The notes: generated from the letters alone by a model not told the origin. Counted from the stretch's first letter, positions 8,320 through 17,937 are shown. The stretch is DNA of 64,000 nucleotides from Candidatus Limnocylindrales bacterium (GCA_035626395.1 DASPNR010000002.1:312501-376500), one strand, 5' to 3'. Numbers and translations: made by a program.

Positions 8320-9639
8320 CTACGTCCGCACAGGCAGAGACAGCAGGCCGTGTGCCCGAGTCATCTTCTCCCGGATCGGCACCTGGAACGGGCACGCGGC
8401 CTCGCATGGCGCCGAGCACGAGGCACAGATCGAAGCGCGCCGGTCCTGCGGCAGCCGGTCGTACTTGAGCATGGCCAGGCGCTCGCTGCGGTAGCTCTCG
8501 AAGTACATGGCGTAGCGCAACACGTCATCGATGGGCAGCCCCGCCGGGCACGACTCCAGGCACTCCCCGCAGCCCGGGCGGCAGTACTCGCGGGCGATGG
8601 TCCGCTCGTACTTCTGCAGCAGCGCCAGGTCTTCGGGCTGCAGCGTCTTGCCGGATGCGTACAGGTACTCGTCGAGCTGCTCCTTGCGAGAGATCGACAC
8701 CACCAGGCCGCTGACCTTGGCATTGCTGTGCACCCATTTGAATGCGGCCTGGGTAAAGCTGTTGCGCTCATCCGGCGTGAAGTCGGCAAGGGCCGTATGA
8801 TAGGCGCCCTTGAGCGTCTTCATCGCCACGAAGCCGACGCCGCGGGCATGCGCCTTCTCGATGATGTTGCCGAGCTCGGGCCAGCTCTCGAAGTTGTAGG
8901 CGACCATGATGACGTCGAAGCGGTCGCTGTCGATCGCCGCGTTCATCACGGTCTCGAGGTTGGGCGTGTGGCTGGACACGCCCATGAAGCGCACCTTGCC
9001 CTGCTCCTTGAGGCGGTCGAACGCCTCGTGGAACGTCGGCGCCATCAGCCGCTCCAGATCATCGCAGGCGTGGATGTGGCACAGGTCGATATAGTCGGTG
9101 GACAGGCGCTTGAGGCTCGCTTCCACCGCTTCGATGATGCTGGCCACGCTGGCGTCGGCGGGCAGATGATCGCTGGTTGTACAAAACTTGGACGCGACGA
9201 AGACCTTGTCGCGGCGCCCGGCGATGCCCTGCCCCACCACTTTCTCCGACTCTGCGTCCGAGTAGTCGGGCGACGTGTCGATGTAGGTGATGCCGCGATC
9301 GATAGCCTCGCGAACCACGTCGGCGCTGCGCGTGTGCGCCGTGCCGAAGGAGATGTCCGACATCTTCCATCCGGTGCGGCCGAGCGTGCGGTAGGCCTGC
9401 ACGCGCGAGCCGGTCCATTGACGGAGAGGCGTCTCTGCCTGCGTTGGCGCGCGCGGAATCAGGAAGTACTGGGTGCCGTACTTCTGAAGGACGCTTCCGA
9501 GGCCAAGAAAGCTCGAGAACAGGCCGGCGCGGCGCAGGAAGTCGCGACGGCCGTGGCCGGAGGACGTGCGCGGGTCGGCGACAGCCGGCGCGCAATCGCC
9601 GCTGGCGGGCTTGCGCTTGCCGGTGTCGTCGCCTTCCAC
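8320..9639 (-). CDS. Tat-exported aldo/keto reductase with C-terminal ferredoxin-type domain
   Basis: The 439-residue product has a twin-arginine signal (RRDFLRRAG near residue 31). It continues into an aldo/keto reductase TIM barrel (about residues 80-340) with DTSPDYSDAE, FVASKF and LCHIHA, corresponding to the family Asp/Tyr, Lys and His. The C-terminal 90 residues carry two Cys clusters, CRPGCGECLESCP and CASCSAPCEAACP, able to hold iron-sulfur clusters. AKR-plus-ferredoxin proteins are common in anaerobes and deltaproteobacteria and have poorly known substrates. The GTG start at 9639 is preceded by GGAG and lies 15 bases after the lipoprotein gene. Export of a nicotinamide-dependent fold would need cofactor loading before Tat transport; this is inference. 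Confidence 0.88.
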   Translation of the reverse strand: MEGDDTGKRKPASGDCAPAVADPRTSSGHGRRDFLRRAGLFSSFLGLGSVLQKYGTQYFLIPRAPTQAETPLRQWTGSRVQAYRTLGRTGWKMSDISFGTAHTRSADVVREAIDRGITYIDTSPDYSDAESEKVVGQGIAGRRDKVFVASKFCTTSDHLPADASVASIIEAVEASLKRLSTDYIDLCHIHACDDLERLMAPTFHEAFDRLKEQGKVRFMGVSSHTPNLETVMNAAIDSDRFDVIMVAYNFESWPELGNIIEKAHARGVGFVAMKTLKGAYHTALADFTPDERNSFTQAAFKWVHSNAKVSGLVVSISRKEQLDEYLYASGKTLQPEDLALLQKYERTIAREYCRPGCGECLESCPAGLPIDDVLRYAMYFESYRSERLAMLKYDRLPQDRRASICASCSAPCEAACPFQVPIREKMTRAHGLLSLPVRT

Positions 9640-9654
9640 GCGCGTCGTCTCCGT

Positions 9655-9963
9655 TCAGGTCTGCTCGTTGTCGGGCTTGGGCTTGGGCTCGCCAGGCTTC
9701 TTGTCGCCGGGCTTGGCCGGATCGGCCGGCTTGGCCGCGTCGCCAGGCTTGGCCGGCTCGGCAGGCTTGACCGCCGGAGCCGCGTCGGGCTTGGCGGGTT
9801 CGGCCGGCTTGGCAGCTGGTGTCGGTGAAGGCTCGCCAGCCTTGGGAGCCGTAGCCGCCGGAGGCGTCGACGTCGCAGGCTTCGTCTCCTCCGACTTCGT
9901 ACAGGCCCCGACGCCAAGGATCAGCGCCGCAGCCAGCGAACCGGTAAGGATCCTGTTGGACAT
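9655..9963 (-). CDS. Lys/Pro/Ala-rich repeat lipoprotein
   Basis: A 102-residue predicted lipoprotein. The signal sequence ends with lipobox GVGAC (Cys about residue 21). The mature part is a low-complexity chain of KPAEPAKP and PAKPGDKKPGEP type repeats with net positive charge and no globular domain. Such chains can span periplasm or bind peptidoglycan or nucleic acid; no role can be assigned. AAGGAGGT, an almost ideal ribosome-binding site, lies about ten bases before ATG 9963. The repeats are imperfect at DNA level (recurring AGCCGGCCAAGCC-like units). It is probably co-transcribed with the downstream aldo/keto reductase gene. Confidence 0.75.
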   Translation of the reverse strand: MSNRILTGSLAAALILGVGACTKSEETKPATSTPPAATAPKAGEPSPTPAAKPAEPAKPDAAPAVKPAEPAKPGDAAKPADPAKPGDKKPGEPKPKPDNEQT

Positions 9964-10075
9964 GTTGTTCCCGGACCTCCTTCTAGGGCCCCGCAGGAGT
10001 TGCGGGTCCACGACTTCTAGCATCGAAGCCAGTCAGGCCAAACAGTTCCGCACATGGGTCTGTGCCCGATGAGCA

Positions 10076-11491
10076 TCAGCCCCGTCTCCAGGTCGTGCCG
10101 CCGGCACCGTCCTCGAGCACGATGCCCTGCGCCAGAAGCTCGGCGCGGATCTCGTCGGCGCGTCCGAAATCTCGACGGGCACGCGCGGCTGCGCGCTCGC
10201 CGATCAGCCCTTCGATCTGCTGGGCCGAAAGGCCGGCGGCCGAAGCCGCACGGGCATTGTACTCGCCGAGGAATTCGCTCGGCACGCGCATCAGCAGGCC
10301 CAGGCCCTTGCCGGCCGAGCCGATCAGGCCGGCGGCCTCGGCGGCACGCGCAATGTCACCGGCGTCGAGCGCCCGATTCGCCTCGCGCACCGCTTCGAAG
10401 ATCACACCGACCGCGCGCGCCGTATTGAGGTCGGCATCCATTGCCTCGAGGAACGGCCGCGCGCCGGCGGACTCGAAATCGTACTGCGGAATCTCGGCAC
10501 CGGCCTCGGCCACGCGCGCCAGTGTCTCGTACGCCCGCACCAGCGCCTTGGTGGATTCCGCGATTCCCGTCGGGCTGAAATCGAGCGGGCTACGGTAGTG
10601 GGTGGACAGCAGATGAAGGCGCAGCCCTTCGGCCTCGACCTCCCGCAGCACGTCCTCGATGGCAAAAGCGTTGCCGAGCGACTTGCTCATCTTCTCCTGA
10701 TCGATGCGCACGAACGCGTGATGCACCCAGTACCGCACGAAGTCGGTGTCGAAGGCGCCGGCCGACTGCGCCAGCTCGTTCTCATGATGCGGGAAGATCA
10801 GATCCTCGCCACCGCCGTGGATGTCGAAGAGGCGACCGAGGTAGCGCATGCTCATCGCCGAGCATTCCAAATGCCAGCCCGGGCGTCCCTCGCCCCATGG
10901 GCTCGGCCACGCCGGCTCGCCCGGCTTGACCGCCTTCCACAGCGCGAAGTCCATGGGGCTCTTCTTGCGCTCGTCGATGTCGACGCGCGCGCCGGCCATC
11001 ATGTCCTCGAGGCAGCGGTGCGAGAGCGCGCCGTACGGCTTGAACGCTTCGACCGAGAAATAAACGTCGCCGTCGCCGACGCGGTAGGCGATGCCCTTCT
11101 CTTCCAGCGCCGCGATCAGATCGACCATGTCGCCGATGTGATCGGTGGCCTGCGGCTCGATGTCGGGCGGCAGGCAGCCCAGGGCCGCAACGTCACGATG
11201 CATCGCCTCGATGTAGCGCGCGGTCAGCTCGCGAAAGTCCTCGCCGTTCTCGAGCGCCCTGTTGATGATCTTATCGTCGACGTCGGTGATGTTGCGGACG
11301 AACCGGACTTCGAAACCGCGCCAGCGCAGGTAGCGCACCAGCGTATCGAAGAAGACCAGCGAGCGCGCATGCCCGACGTGGCAGCGGTCGTAGACCGTGA
11401 TGCCGCAGACGTAGAGCGAGACCTTGCCCGGCTCCAGAGGCTCGAACGGCTCTTCGCGGCGCGTGCGCGTGTTGTACAGGACCAGGCCCAC
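10076..11491 (-). CDS. cysS: Cysteinyl-tRNA synthetase
   Basis: A 471-residue class I aminoacyl-tRNA synthetase charging tRNA-Cys in the cytoplasm. Visible features are the zinc-binding Cys in YVCGITVYD, the HIGH-type motif HVGHARS near residue 40, and the ITDVDDKI motif. WHLECSAMS, HGGGEDLIFPHHENE and KMSKSLGN (about residue 268) follow, then the helical anticodon-binding region (DALIA type). It starts with GTG at 11491 only 12 bases after acs, so the two are probably co-transcribed. Length is normal for the family. Confidence 0.97.
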   Translation of the reverse strand: MGLVLYNTRTRREEPFEPLEPGKVSLYVCGITVYDRCHVGHARSLVFFDTLVRYLRWRGFEVRFVRNITDVDDKIINRALENGEDFRELTARYIEAMHRDVAALGCLPPDIEPQATDHIGDMVDLIAALEEKGIAYRVGDGDVYFSVEAFKPYGALSHRCLEDMMAGARVDIDERKKSPMDFALWKAVKPGEPAWPSPWGEGRPGWHLECSAMSMRYLGRLFDIHGGGEDLIFPHHENELAQSAGAFDTDFVRYWVHHAFVRIDQEKMSKSLGNAFAIEDVLREVEAEGLRLHLLSTHYRSPLDFSPTGIAESTKALVRAYETLARVAEAGAEIPQYDFESAGARPFLEAMDADLNTARAVGVIFEAVREANRALDAGDIARAAEAAGLIGSAGKGLGLLMRVPSEFLGEYNARAASAAGLSAQQIEGLIGERAAARARRDFGRADEIRAELLAQGIVLEDGAGGTTWRRG

Positions 11492-11503
11492 GTGCGTCCC
11501 GCC

Positions 11504-13450
11504 CTACTCTTCGCTCTCGCGAAGACGTGACAGCACGGTGTAGTCCTCGAGCGTGGTCGTGTCGCCCTTGCTGTCGCGCCCGGCGGCGATGTCGCGCAGC
11601 AGCCGGCGCATGATCTTGCCGCTGCGCGTTTTCGGCAGCGCATCGGTGAAGCGGATGTCGTCGGGTTTGGCGAAGGCGCCGATCTCCTTGCCGACGTGGC
11701 TCTTGAGCTCGGCCTCCAGCTCCATGCTGGCGCTGTGGCCGGGGCCGAGCGTGACGAAGGCGGCGATGGCCTCGCCCTTGAGATCATCGGGCCTTCCCAC
11801 CACGGCGGCCTCGGTAACGGCCGGATGGCTGACCAGCGCGCTTTCGACCTCCATCGTCCCGATGCGGTGGCCCGAGACGTTCATGACGTCGTCGATGCGG
11901 CCCATGACCCAGAAGTAGCCGTCCTCGTCGCGGCGCGCGCCGTCGCCGGCGAAGTACATGTCGCCGTAGCGCGACCAGTAGTTCTGCACGTAGCGATCGG
12001 GATCGCCGTAGACCGTGCGCAGCATGCCCGGCCACGGCCGCCGGATGACGAGGAAGCCGCCCTGATTGACGCCGACCGCGTTGCCTTCGGCGTCCACGAC
12101 CTCGACGTCGATGCCCGGCAGCGGAATCGTGCACGAGCCGGGCTTGGTGGCCACCGCTCCCGGCACCGGGGAGATCATGATTCCGCCGGTTTCGGTCTGC
12201 CACCAGGTGTCGACGATCGGGCAGCGGTTGCCGCCGATCTTTTCGCGGTACCACATCCACGCTTCGGGATTGATGGGCTCACCCACCGTGCCGAGCAGGC
12301 GCAGGCTGGACAGATCGTGCGCGGCCGGATGCTCGTCGCCCCAGCGCATGAAGGAGCGGATGGCGGTGGGCGCGGTGTAGAGAATGGTGACCTTGTACTT
12401 CTCGATGATCTCCCAGAAGCGGTCGGGCCTGGGGGTGTTGGGCGCGCCCTCGTACATGACCGTGGTGGCGCCGTTGCTGAGCGGTCCGTAGACCAGATAG
12501 CTGTGCCCGGTGACCCAGCCGCAGTCGGCGGTGCACCAGTAGATGTCGTCGTCGCGCAGATCGAAGACCATGCGCGAGGTCTGGAAGACGTGCGTCATGT
12601 AGCCGCCGGTGGTGTGCACGACGCCCTTGGGCTTCCCGGTCGTGCCCGACGTGTACAGGATGAACAGCGGGTGCTCCGAATCCAGCGGAACGGCCTCGGC
12701 GACGGGCGCGGCATTGGCGACGGCGTCGTGCCACCACACGTCGCGGCCTTCCTTCCAGAGCACGTTGTTGCCGGCACGCTTGAGCACGACCACCTTTTCG
12801 ACGGTCGGACATTCGTCGGCGGCCGCATCCACGATCGCCTTGAGATCGAGCACGCTGCCGCGGCGGTAGCCGCCATCGGCGGTGACGATGAGTCTTGCCT
12901 GCGCATCGTTGCAGCGGTCGCGCAGCGCATCGGCCGAGAAGCCGCCGAAGACCACCGAGTGCGTCGCGCCTATGCGAGCGCACGCCAGCATCGCGATCGG
13001 CAGCTCGGGCACCATCGGCATGTAGATGCCCACGCGATCGCCGCTGCTCACGCCGAGGTCGCGCAACGCGCCGGCGAAGCGGCACACTTCGTGGTGAAGC
13101 TCTTCGTAGGTCAGCGAGCGAGTGTCGCCCGGCTCGCCCTCCCATAGCAGCGCCGTCTTGTGCCGGCGCGGCCCGTCCAGGTGACGGTCCAGGCAGTTGT
13201 GGCTGAGGTTGGTCGTGCCGCCCAGAAACCACTTCGCGAATGGCGGCTTCCACTCCAGGACCTGCGTCCAGGGCGAGAACCACGTCAGCTCGCGGGCGAC
13301 CTCGGCCCAGTAGCCTTCGGGATCGGCGGCTGCGCGTTCGCGCAGGCGGTCGTACTCCTGGCGGCTGCCGATGCGCGCGCCCGACGCGAACTCGGCAGGT
13401 GGATCGAAGAGACGCGACTCCTGAAGGAGAGACTCGATGTTCTGCGACAT
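11504..13450 (-). CDS. acs: Acetyl-coenzyme A synthetase (AMP-forming)
   Basis: A 648-residue enzyme that activates acetate to acetyl-CoA through acetyl-AMP. The P-loop-like motif [11 protein letters not shown] (about residue 265), the acetate-pocket segment [35 protein letters not shown] and the C-terminal [14 protein letters not shown] are all present. The last motif contains the lysine regulated by acetylation in characterised Acs enzymes. The ATG is at 13450; a 206-base region separates it from the divergent mla operon and should hold both promoters. It supplies acetyl-CoA to the CoA-based metabolism encoded in the window. Confidence 0.97.
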   Translation of the reverse strand: MSQNIESLLQESRLFDPPAEFASGARIGSRQEYDRLRERAAADPEGYWAEVARELTWFSPWTQVLEWKPPFAKWFLGGTTNLSHNCLDRHLDGPRRHKTALLWEGEPGDTRSLTYEELHHEVCRFAGALRDLGVSSGDRVGIYMPMVPELPIAMLACARIGATHSVVFGGFSADALRDRCNDAQARLIVTADGGYRRGSVLDLKAIVDAAADECPTVEKVVVLKRAGNNVLWKEGRDVWWHDAVANAAPVAEAVPLDSEHPLFILYTSGTTGKPKGVVHTTGGYMTHVFQTSRMVFDLRDDDIYWCTADCGWVTGHSYLVYGPLSNGATTVMYEGAPNTPRPDRFWEIIEKYKVTILYTAPTAIRSFMRWGDEHPAAHDLSSLRLLGTVGEPINPEAWMWYREKIGGNRCPIVDTWWQTETGGIMISPVPGAVATKPGSCTIPLPGIDVEVVDAEGNAVGVNQGGFLVIRRPWPGMLRTVYGDPDRYVQNYWSRYGDMYFAGDGARRDEDGYFWVMGRIDDVMNVSGHRIGTMEVESALVSHPAVTEAAVVGRPDDLKGEAIAAFVTLGPGHSASMELEAELKSHVGKEIGAFAKPDDIRFTDALPKTRSGKIMRRLLRDIAAGRDSKGDTTTLEDYTVLSRLRESEE

Positions 13451-13656
13451 AGCGCTCCCGGTCTGCGGATGGTGTGGCCGGCGCCGCTCGCGTGCCGCAT
13501 CCGAACGGCGCCGCTGCCGCCCGGCCTCGGACCGGCTCGTGTCGCGTCTGCCAGCGCCGCGCGCAACTTAACGGCCGCCGCCGTCAATGTAAACGTTGCG
13601 GGGCGTCGAGCGCACGACCGAATTCGACTCGAATTTCTTTTGCCGTTAAGCACTTG

Positions 13657-14520
13657 ATGACGGCTGCTCCAGTGAATCCCGAAGCCTCGCAACACAGCCA
13701 CGACCACGTGCGCCTGGAGCATGTGGAGATGGCCTACAACGGCCGTCCGGTGCTCCGTGACCTTACCTGCCGTTTTCCCAGGGGCCGCATTTCGGTCGTG
13801 CTCGGCGGCAGCGGCAGCGGCAAGAGCACGATCCTCAAGCTGATCGGCGGGCTGATCCACGCCCGCGACGGGGCCGTCTACGTCGGCGAACGCGACATCG
13901 GTCGCCTCAGCGAGCGGGCGCTCTACGAGGTGCGGCGCGAGCTCGGAATGATGTTCCAGAACGGCGCGCTCCTGGACTCGCTCAGCGTCTTCGACAACCT
14001 GGCCTTTCCCCTGCGCGAACACACGCGCCTTTCGCGCGACGAGATCGAGCGCCAGGTGCACGAGCGCCTGCAGGCGGTGGGCCTGGAGGACGTCGACGAC
14101 CTGCTGCCGCGCGAGCTCTCGGGCGGCATGGTCAAGCGCGTCGCCCTGGCCCGAGCGCTCATCCAGAGCCCGCGGGTGCTGCTGGTGGACGAGCCATTTT
14201 CGGGGCTGGACCCGCTCTCGACCAAGCTGATCGAGGCGCTGCTGGTGCGCATCAACCGCAAGTACGGCATGACGATGATCGTGGTGTCGCACCACATACC
14301 GTCCACCCTGCGGATGGCGGATCACGTGGTGCTGCTGCTGCCGGGCGGCCCGGTGCAAGGCAGCCCGGAACAGCTGCTGGCCAGCGCCGACCCGCGCGTG
14401 CGCCGCTTCCTGACCGAAGACACCGATGCCTCCGAAGACGTCCTGGCGCATGCCGAGGAGTTCGAGGCCGGCGAGCACCGTCCGCTGCTCGAGCAGCGCC
14501 GGGGACGGAAAAGGCCGTAA
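13657..14520 (+). CDS. mlaF: Mla phospholipid transport ABC ATPase
   Basis: A 287-residue ATP-binding subunit of the MlaFEDB-type inner-membrane complex that moves phospholipids between the inner and outer membranes. Walker A is GGSGSGKST (about residue 48), the signature is LSGGM and Walker B is LLVDEPFSGLD, followed by the switch His in VVSHH. The ATG at 13657 is used because upstream codons to 13474 lie in the intergenic region and are not family-like; TTG at 13654 is an alternative. The stop overlaps the mlaE start by one base (TAATG). Confidence 0.95.
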   Translation: MTAAPVNPEASQHSHDHVRLEHVEMAYNGRPVLRDLTCRFPRGRISVVLGGSGSGKSTILKLIGGLIHARDGAVYVGERDIGRLSERALYEVRRELGMMFQNGALLDSLSVFDNLAFPLREHTRLSRDEIERQVHERLQAVGLEDVDDLLPRELSGGMVKRVALARALIQSPRVLLVDEPFSGLDPLSTKLIEALLVRINRKYGMTMIVVSHHIPSTLRMADHVVLLLPGGPVQGSPEQLLASADPRVRRFLTEDTDASEDVLAHAEEFEAGEHRPLLEQRRGRKRP

Positions 14521-15302
14521 TGGGTGTGACGAGCATGATTCGTGCGCTGGGCCATGGGACCGGCGACATGGTGGAGAGCCTCGGACGCCTGGCAGTCTTC
14601 ACCGGCCACATCCTGCGCGTGACGCTGCGGCCGCCGCTGCGCCTGCGGGAGTTCGTCGATGAGCTGTTCAAGGTCGGCGTCCTCTCCATCCTCATCATCT
14701 GCATCTCGGGACTGGCCGTGGGCATGGTGCTGGGCCTGCAAGGCTACAACACGCTGGTGCGCTTCGGCGCCGAAGGATCGCTCGGCGCCGTCGTGGGTCT
14801 GAGCCTGATCCGCGAGCTGGGGCCGGTGCTGACGGCGCTGCTGACCACCGGCCGGGCCGGCTCGGCCGTCACCGCCGAGATCGGCACGATGAAGGCGACC
14901 GAGCAGCTCGACGGCCTGCGGATGATGGCGGTCGATCCGATCGACTACGTGGTGCGCCCCAAGGCCTGGGCGATGATCTGCGTGATGCCGCTGCTTTCGG
15001 CGCTGTTCATCGTCACCGCCATCTTCGGCGGCTACCTGGTGGGCGTGGGCCTGATGGGAATCGACGGCGGAACCTACATGTCCAGCCTGGAGAATGCGGT
15101 CGACTTCGGCAATGACGTCGCCGGCAGCATCCTGAAGGCGGTCATCTTCGGAGTGCTGGTGGGCCTGATCGCCACCTACCAAGGTTTTGCCGCCGCACCG
15201 ACATCGGCCGGCGTCAGTGCCGCCACCACCTCGACCGTGGTCATCGCGTCCGTGAGCGTGCTGATCTTCGACTATTTCATCACGGCGTTGTGGGGAGTTT
15301 GA
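14520..15302 (+). CDS. mlaE: Mla ABC permease
   Basis: A 260-residue permease of the MlaE/TGD1 family with five to six hydrophobic helices. The family signature region runs LIRELGPVLTALLTTGRAGSAVTAEIGTMK, followed by EQLDGLRMMAVDP, which forms the coupling interface with the ATPase. It forms the membrane core of the phospholipid transporter with mlaF upstream and mlaD downstream (4-base gap). Length and motifs are normal for the family. Confidence 0.95.
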   Translation: MGVTSMIRALGHGTGDMVESLGRLAVFTGHILRVTLRPPLRLREFVDELFKVGVLSILIICISGLAVGMVLGLQGYNTLVRFGAEGSLGAVVGLSLIRELGPVLTALLTTGRAGSAVTAEIGTMKATEQLDGLRMMAVDPIDYVVRPKAWAMICVMPLLSALFIVTAIFGGYLVGVGLMGIDGGTYMSSLENAVDFGNDVAGSILKAVIFGVLVGLIATYQGFAAAPTSAGVSAATTSTVVIASVSVLIFDYFITALWGV

Positions 15303-15306
15303 GCGG

Positions 15307-15816
15307 ATGAACGAATCGGCGACGCGCGACTTCCTGGTCGGCCTGTTCGTGCTGGCGGGGCTGGCTGCGCTGGCTTTCCTCTCCTTCTCGATCGGTGGGC
15401 TGCGTTACACGGGCAAAGGCGGCCTGCCCGTCTATGCGACCTTCGACCAGATCGCAGGGCTCAAGCCGAAGGCGCCCGTCGAGATCGCGGGCGTCAAGGT
15501 CGGAGCCGTGACGGGCATTTCCCTGGACGAGACCTACCGTGCCCGCGTCGACATGGATCTCGACGCGGACCTCAAGCTGCCCGTGGACAGCTCGGCGGCC
15601 ATCGTCACCGCCGGTCTGCTGGGCGATCGCTACATCCAGCTTTCGCCCGGCGCAGAGGACCGTCATCTGGCGCCGGGCGAGCAGATTCCATACACAGAGA
15701 ACGCGCTGGTAATGGAGAGGCTGATCGGCAAGTTTCTCGTCAACGTCGGCGACTCCGGCAGCGAAAAGCCGGCAGGCGGCGGCGGCACGGGCGCTCCGAC
15801 GGCGCCAGCCGAGTAG
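15307..15816 (+). CDS. mlaD: Mla MCE-domain substrate-binding protein
   Basis: A 169-residue periplasmic protein anchored by one N-terminal helix (about residues 9-30), followed by a single MCE domain (about 40-120). The domain shows VYATFDQIAGLKPKAPVEIAGVKVG and the central pore-loop stretch TAGLLGDRYIQLSPG. In E. coli MlaD hexamerises on the MlaE permease and forms a hydrophobic tunnel for lipids. The tail (about 145-169) is Gly/Pro-rich and disordered. It starts four bases after mlaE. Confidence 0.95.
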   Translation: MNESATRDFLVGLFVLAGLAALAFLSFSIGGLRYTGKGGLPVYATFDQIAGLKPKAPVEIAGVKVGAVTGISLDETYRARVDMDLDADLKLPVDSSAAIVTAGLLGDRYIQLSPGAEDRHLAPGEQIPYTENALVMERLIGKFLVNVGDSGSEKPAGGGGTGAPTAPAE

Positions 15817-15849
15817 AGCCGACGCCCCACGCCGCACCAGGAGATGGTT

Positions 15850-16683
15850 ATGACAGCTCATTGTCGAGGTCGGGCGGCCGCGCGCCAAGCGGTGGCGATG
15901 GTGACCATCGTCGCCGTGCTCGCCGTGCTCTCGCCGGCAGCTCGCGCTGCCGAGCAGGAGGAGCCCGGCGCCGAGGCCGATACCTATGCAACGCCGACGA
16001 CCGACAACGATCCGTTGCGCGCGATCAATCGGCCGATCTTCGCATTCAACGAAGCTGCCGACCGCTACGTGCTCGAGCCGGTGGCGCGCGGCTATGATTT
16101 TTTGCTGCCCGACCGCGTCCAAGGCTGGGTGAACAACTTCTTCTGGAACCTGCGCTTCCCGATGGTGGCCACCAACTGCCTGCTGCAGGGCAAGCCCGAC
16201 GAGGCCATCACCAGCATGAGCCGGTTCATCATCAACACGTCGGTCGGCGTCCTGGGCTTCGGTGATCCTGCCACGCGGCTCGGCATGCCCCAGCCGTGGG
16301 AGGACTTCGGCCAGACGCTCGGCGTGTGGGGAGTGCCCACCGGGCCGTACCTGGTGCTGCCGCTGTTCGGCCCGTCCAACTTCCGCGACGGTGTCGGCAT
16401 CGCCGCCGATTCTGCCGCGCGCATCTGGCCCTACTACGTCGACTGGTGGGTCAGCCTCGGCGTCAGTCTGGTCGAGGGCATCAATCTGCGTTCCGTCTAT
16501 CTGGACGAGGTCGAGCAGGCGCGTGAGCGCGCGCTCGACTACTACGTCTTCACCCGCGACGCGTACCTGCAGCGGCGGCAGGCGCTGATCGACGACCGGC
16601 TGAAATTCGGCGAATACAACGAATACTCGGCGCCGCCGCCTGCGGCCGGCGACGACCTCTACACATTGCCCGAGGAGAACTGA
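15850..16683 (+). CDS. mlaA: MlaA/VacJ-type protein lacking a lipobox
   Basis: The outer-membrane component that removes phospholipid from the outer leaflet. The mature region carries the family blocks DPLRAINRPIFAFNEAADRYVLEPVARGY, FFWNLRFP, GFGDPATRLGM and VPTGPYLVLPLFGPSNFRDGVG. The N-terminal signal ends ARAAE with no Cys near the cleavage site, unlike E. coli MlaA, which is a lipoprotein. I therefore predict signal peptidase I cleavage. ATG codons occur at 15844 and 15850; AGGAG ends at 15843, so 15850 has the correct spacing. It lies 33 bases after mlaD and three before mlaC. Confidence 0.93.
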   Translation: MTAHCRGRAAARQAVAMVTIVAVLAVLSPAARAAEQEEPGAEADTYATPTTDNDPLRAINRPIFAFNEAADRYVLEPVARGYDFLLPDRVQGWVNNFFWNLRFPMVATNCLLQGKPDEAITSMSRFIINTSVGVLGFGDPATRLGMPQPWEDFGQTLGVWGVPTGPYLVLPLFGPSNFRDGVGIAADSAARIWPYYVDWWVSLGVSLVEGINLRSVYLDEVEQARERALDYYVFTRDAYLQRRQALIDDRLKFGEYNEYSAPPPAAGDDLYTLPEEN

Positions 16684-16686
16684 TCG

Positions 16687-17286
16687 ATGCGAAGCTTTCT
16701 GTGCGCGATGACGGGCCTGCTGCTGGCGGGCGTTCTTTCCGTCAATGCCACCGCCGCCACGGCGGCGGGCCAGAGCCCCGAGCAGTTTGTCGAGCAGACG
16801 GCCGCGCAGGTGCTCGAGATCCTGCGCGGGACGGCAAGCAAGCAGGAGAAGCTGGTCAGGCTCGAGGCGCTGCTCGATACCAAGAGCGATATCGACACGG
16901 TGACCAAGCTGGTGCTGGCGTCGAACTACCGCACGTTCTCCGAGCAGCAGCGCGGCGAGTTCCAGAAGCTGTTCAAGCAGTATCTGTCGGCCACCTACGG
17001 AGGGCAGATCGACAAGTACTCGAACGAGCGGGTGGAGGTGACGGGCGGGCGGCCCGAAGCGCACGGCGATTACACCGTGCAGACGCGCTTGAAGCGCACC
17101 AACGGGCAGCCCGACATCCTGGTCGACTACCGCCTGCGCCAGAAGAACGGCCAGTGGCTCCTGATCGACGTCATCGGCGAGGGGGTCAGCCTCATCGCCA
17201 ACCTGCGCTCGCAGTTCCAGGAGATCCTGTCGCAGGGAGGACCCGAGCGCCTGCTCAAGGTTCTGCGCGAGAAGAGCGCGGCCTGA
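16687..17286 (+). CDS. mlaC: Mla periplasmic phospholipid carrier
   Basis: A 199-residue periplasmic protein with a signal peptide (cleavage near TAATAA, about residue 21) and an MlaC/Ttg2D domain that ferries phospholipid across the periplasm between the outer-membrane and inner-membrane complexes. Family segments include ANYRTFSEQQRGEFQKLFKQYLSATYG and KNGQWLLIDVIGEGVSLIANLRSQF. GAGGAG lies nine bases before the ATG. It completes an FEDAC order; no separate mlaB STAS gene is adjacent. Confidence 0.94.
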   Translation: MRSFLCAMTGLLLAGVLSVNATAATAAGQSPEQFVEQTAAQVLEILRGTASKQEKLVRLEALLDTKSDIDTVTKLVLASNYRTFSEQQRGEFQKLFKQYLSATYGGQIDKYSNERVEVTGGRPEAHGDYTVQTRLKRTNGQPDILVDYRLRQKNGQWLLIDVIGEGVSLIANLRSQFQEILSQGGPERLLKVLREKSAA

Positions 17287-17326
17287 GCGCGCTGGACCTC
17301 GCTGACGATTCCACTACGCTCGGCTC

Positions 17327-17896
17327 ATGAGAATGAAAACATCGTTCCTGCTTTCGCTTCTCCTGCTCGCCGCGCCCGCGGCGGCGGCCGTCGCCGTCGG
17401 CGAGCGGGTGCCTGCGTTCACCGCCAGGACCGCCGACGTCTCGGCGGCCGAGCCGAAGACGACCGAGCTCGACTCGCAGAAGATCAGCAAGCCCACGGTG
17501 CTGTTCGTGCTCGGCACCACGTGCGGGGCCACCAACGCCTACGTGGATCGCGTGCGGGAGCTCGAAGAGGCGTATGCGGGCAAGGGCGTCGACTTCGTCT
17601 ACGTCTATCCGAACCGCACCGACTCCAGCGAGACGAAGATCAAGTATCACAAGGAGAAGGGTCTCAAGGGCCCGATCATCGACGCAGAGGGCGGCGCGGT
17701 GGCCAAGGCGCTGGGCGCGCAGCGAACCACCGAAGCGTTCGTGATCGGCAAGGACGGCACGCTGCTGTACCACGGCGCCGTCGACGACAACAAGGATGAT
17801 CCGAGCGCAGTCAAGAACCGATACGTCGCGGCGGCCCTGGACGAGCACCTGGCGGGCAAGCCGGTGACGACGGCCCGATCGAACGTCTCGGCTTGA
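17327..17896 (+). CDS. Periplasmic redoxin/AhpC-TSA-like protein with a single Cys
   Basis: A 189-residue protein with a signal peptide (AAPAAAA, about residue 20) and a thioredoxin-fold redoxin domain. The usual active-site position reads TTCGAT, a lone Cys rather than CxxC, and no other Cys occurs in the mature protein. The fold is supported by the strand VDFVYVYPN, the segment EAFVIGKDGTLLYHGAVDDN and the cis-Pro-type loop region. It may be a 1-Cys peroxiredoxin-like or thiol-disulfide protein; the partner is unknown. It lies 40 bases after mlaC and is followed by a strong terminator, so it may be the last gene of the mla transcript. Confidence 0.8.
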   Translation: MRMKTSFLLSLLLLAAPAAAAVAVGERVPAFTARTADVSAAEPKTTELDSQKISKPTVLFVLGTTCGATNAYVDRVRELEEAYAGKGVDFVYVYPNRTDSSETKIKYHKEKGLKGPIIDAEGGAVAKALGAQRTTEAFVIGKDGTLLYHGAVDDNKDDPSAVKNRYVAAALDEHLAGKPVTTARSNVSA

Positions 17897-17937
17897 GGGA
17901 TCAAGTTCTGACGCTGCCGGTCGGCAGCGCACAAACC

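Noticed and set aside
9655..9830. Repeated GC-rich units that could suggest a CRISPR or tandem repeat array
   Set aside because: They encode the Lys/Pro/Ala-rich tail of a lipoprotein in frame, vary in length, and lack equal repeat and spacer sizes.
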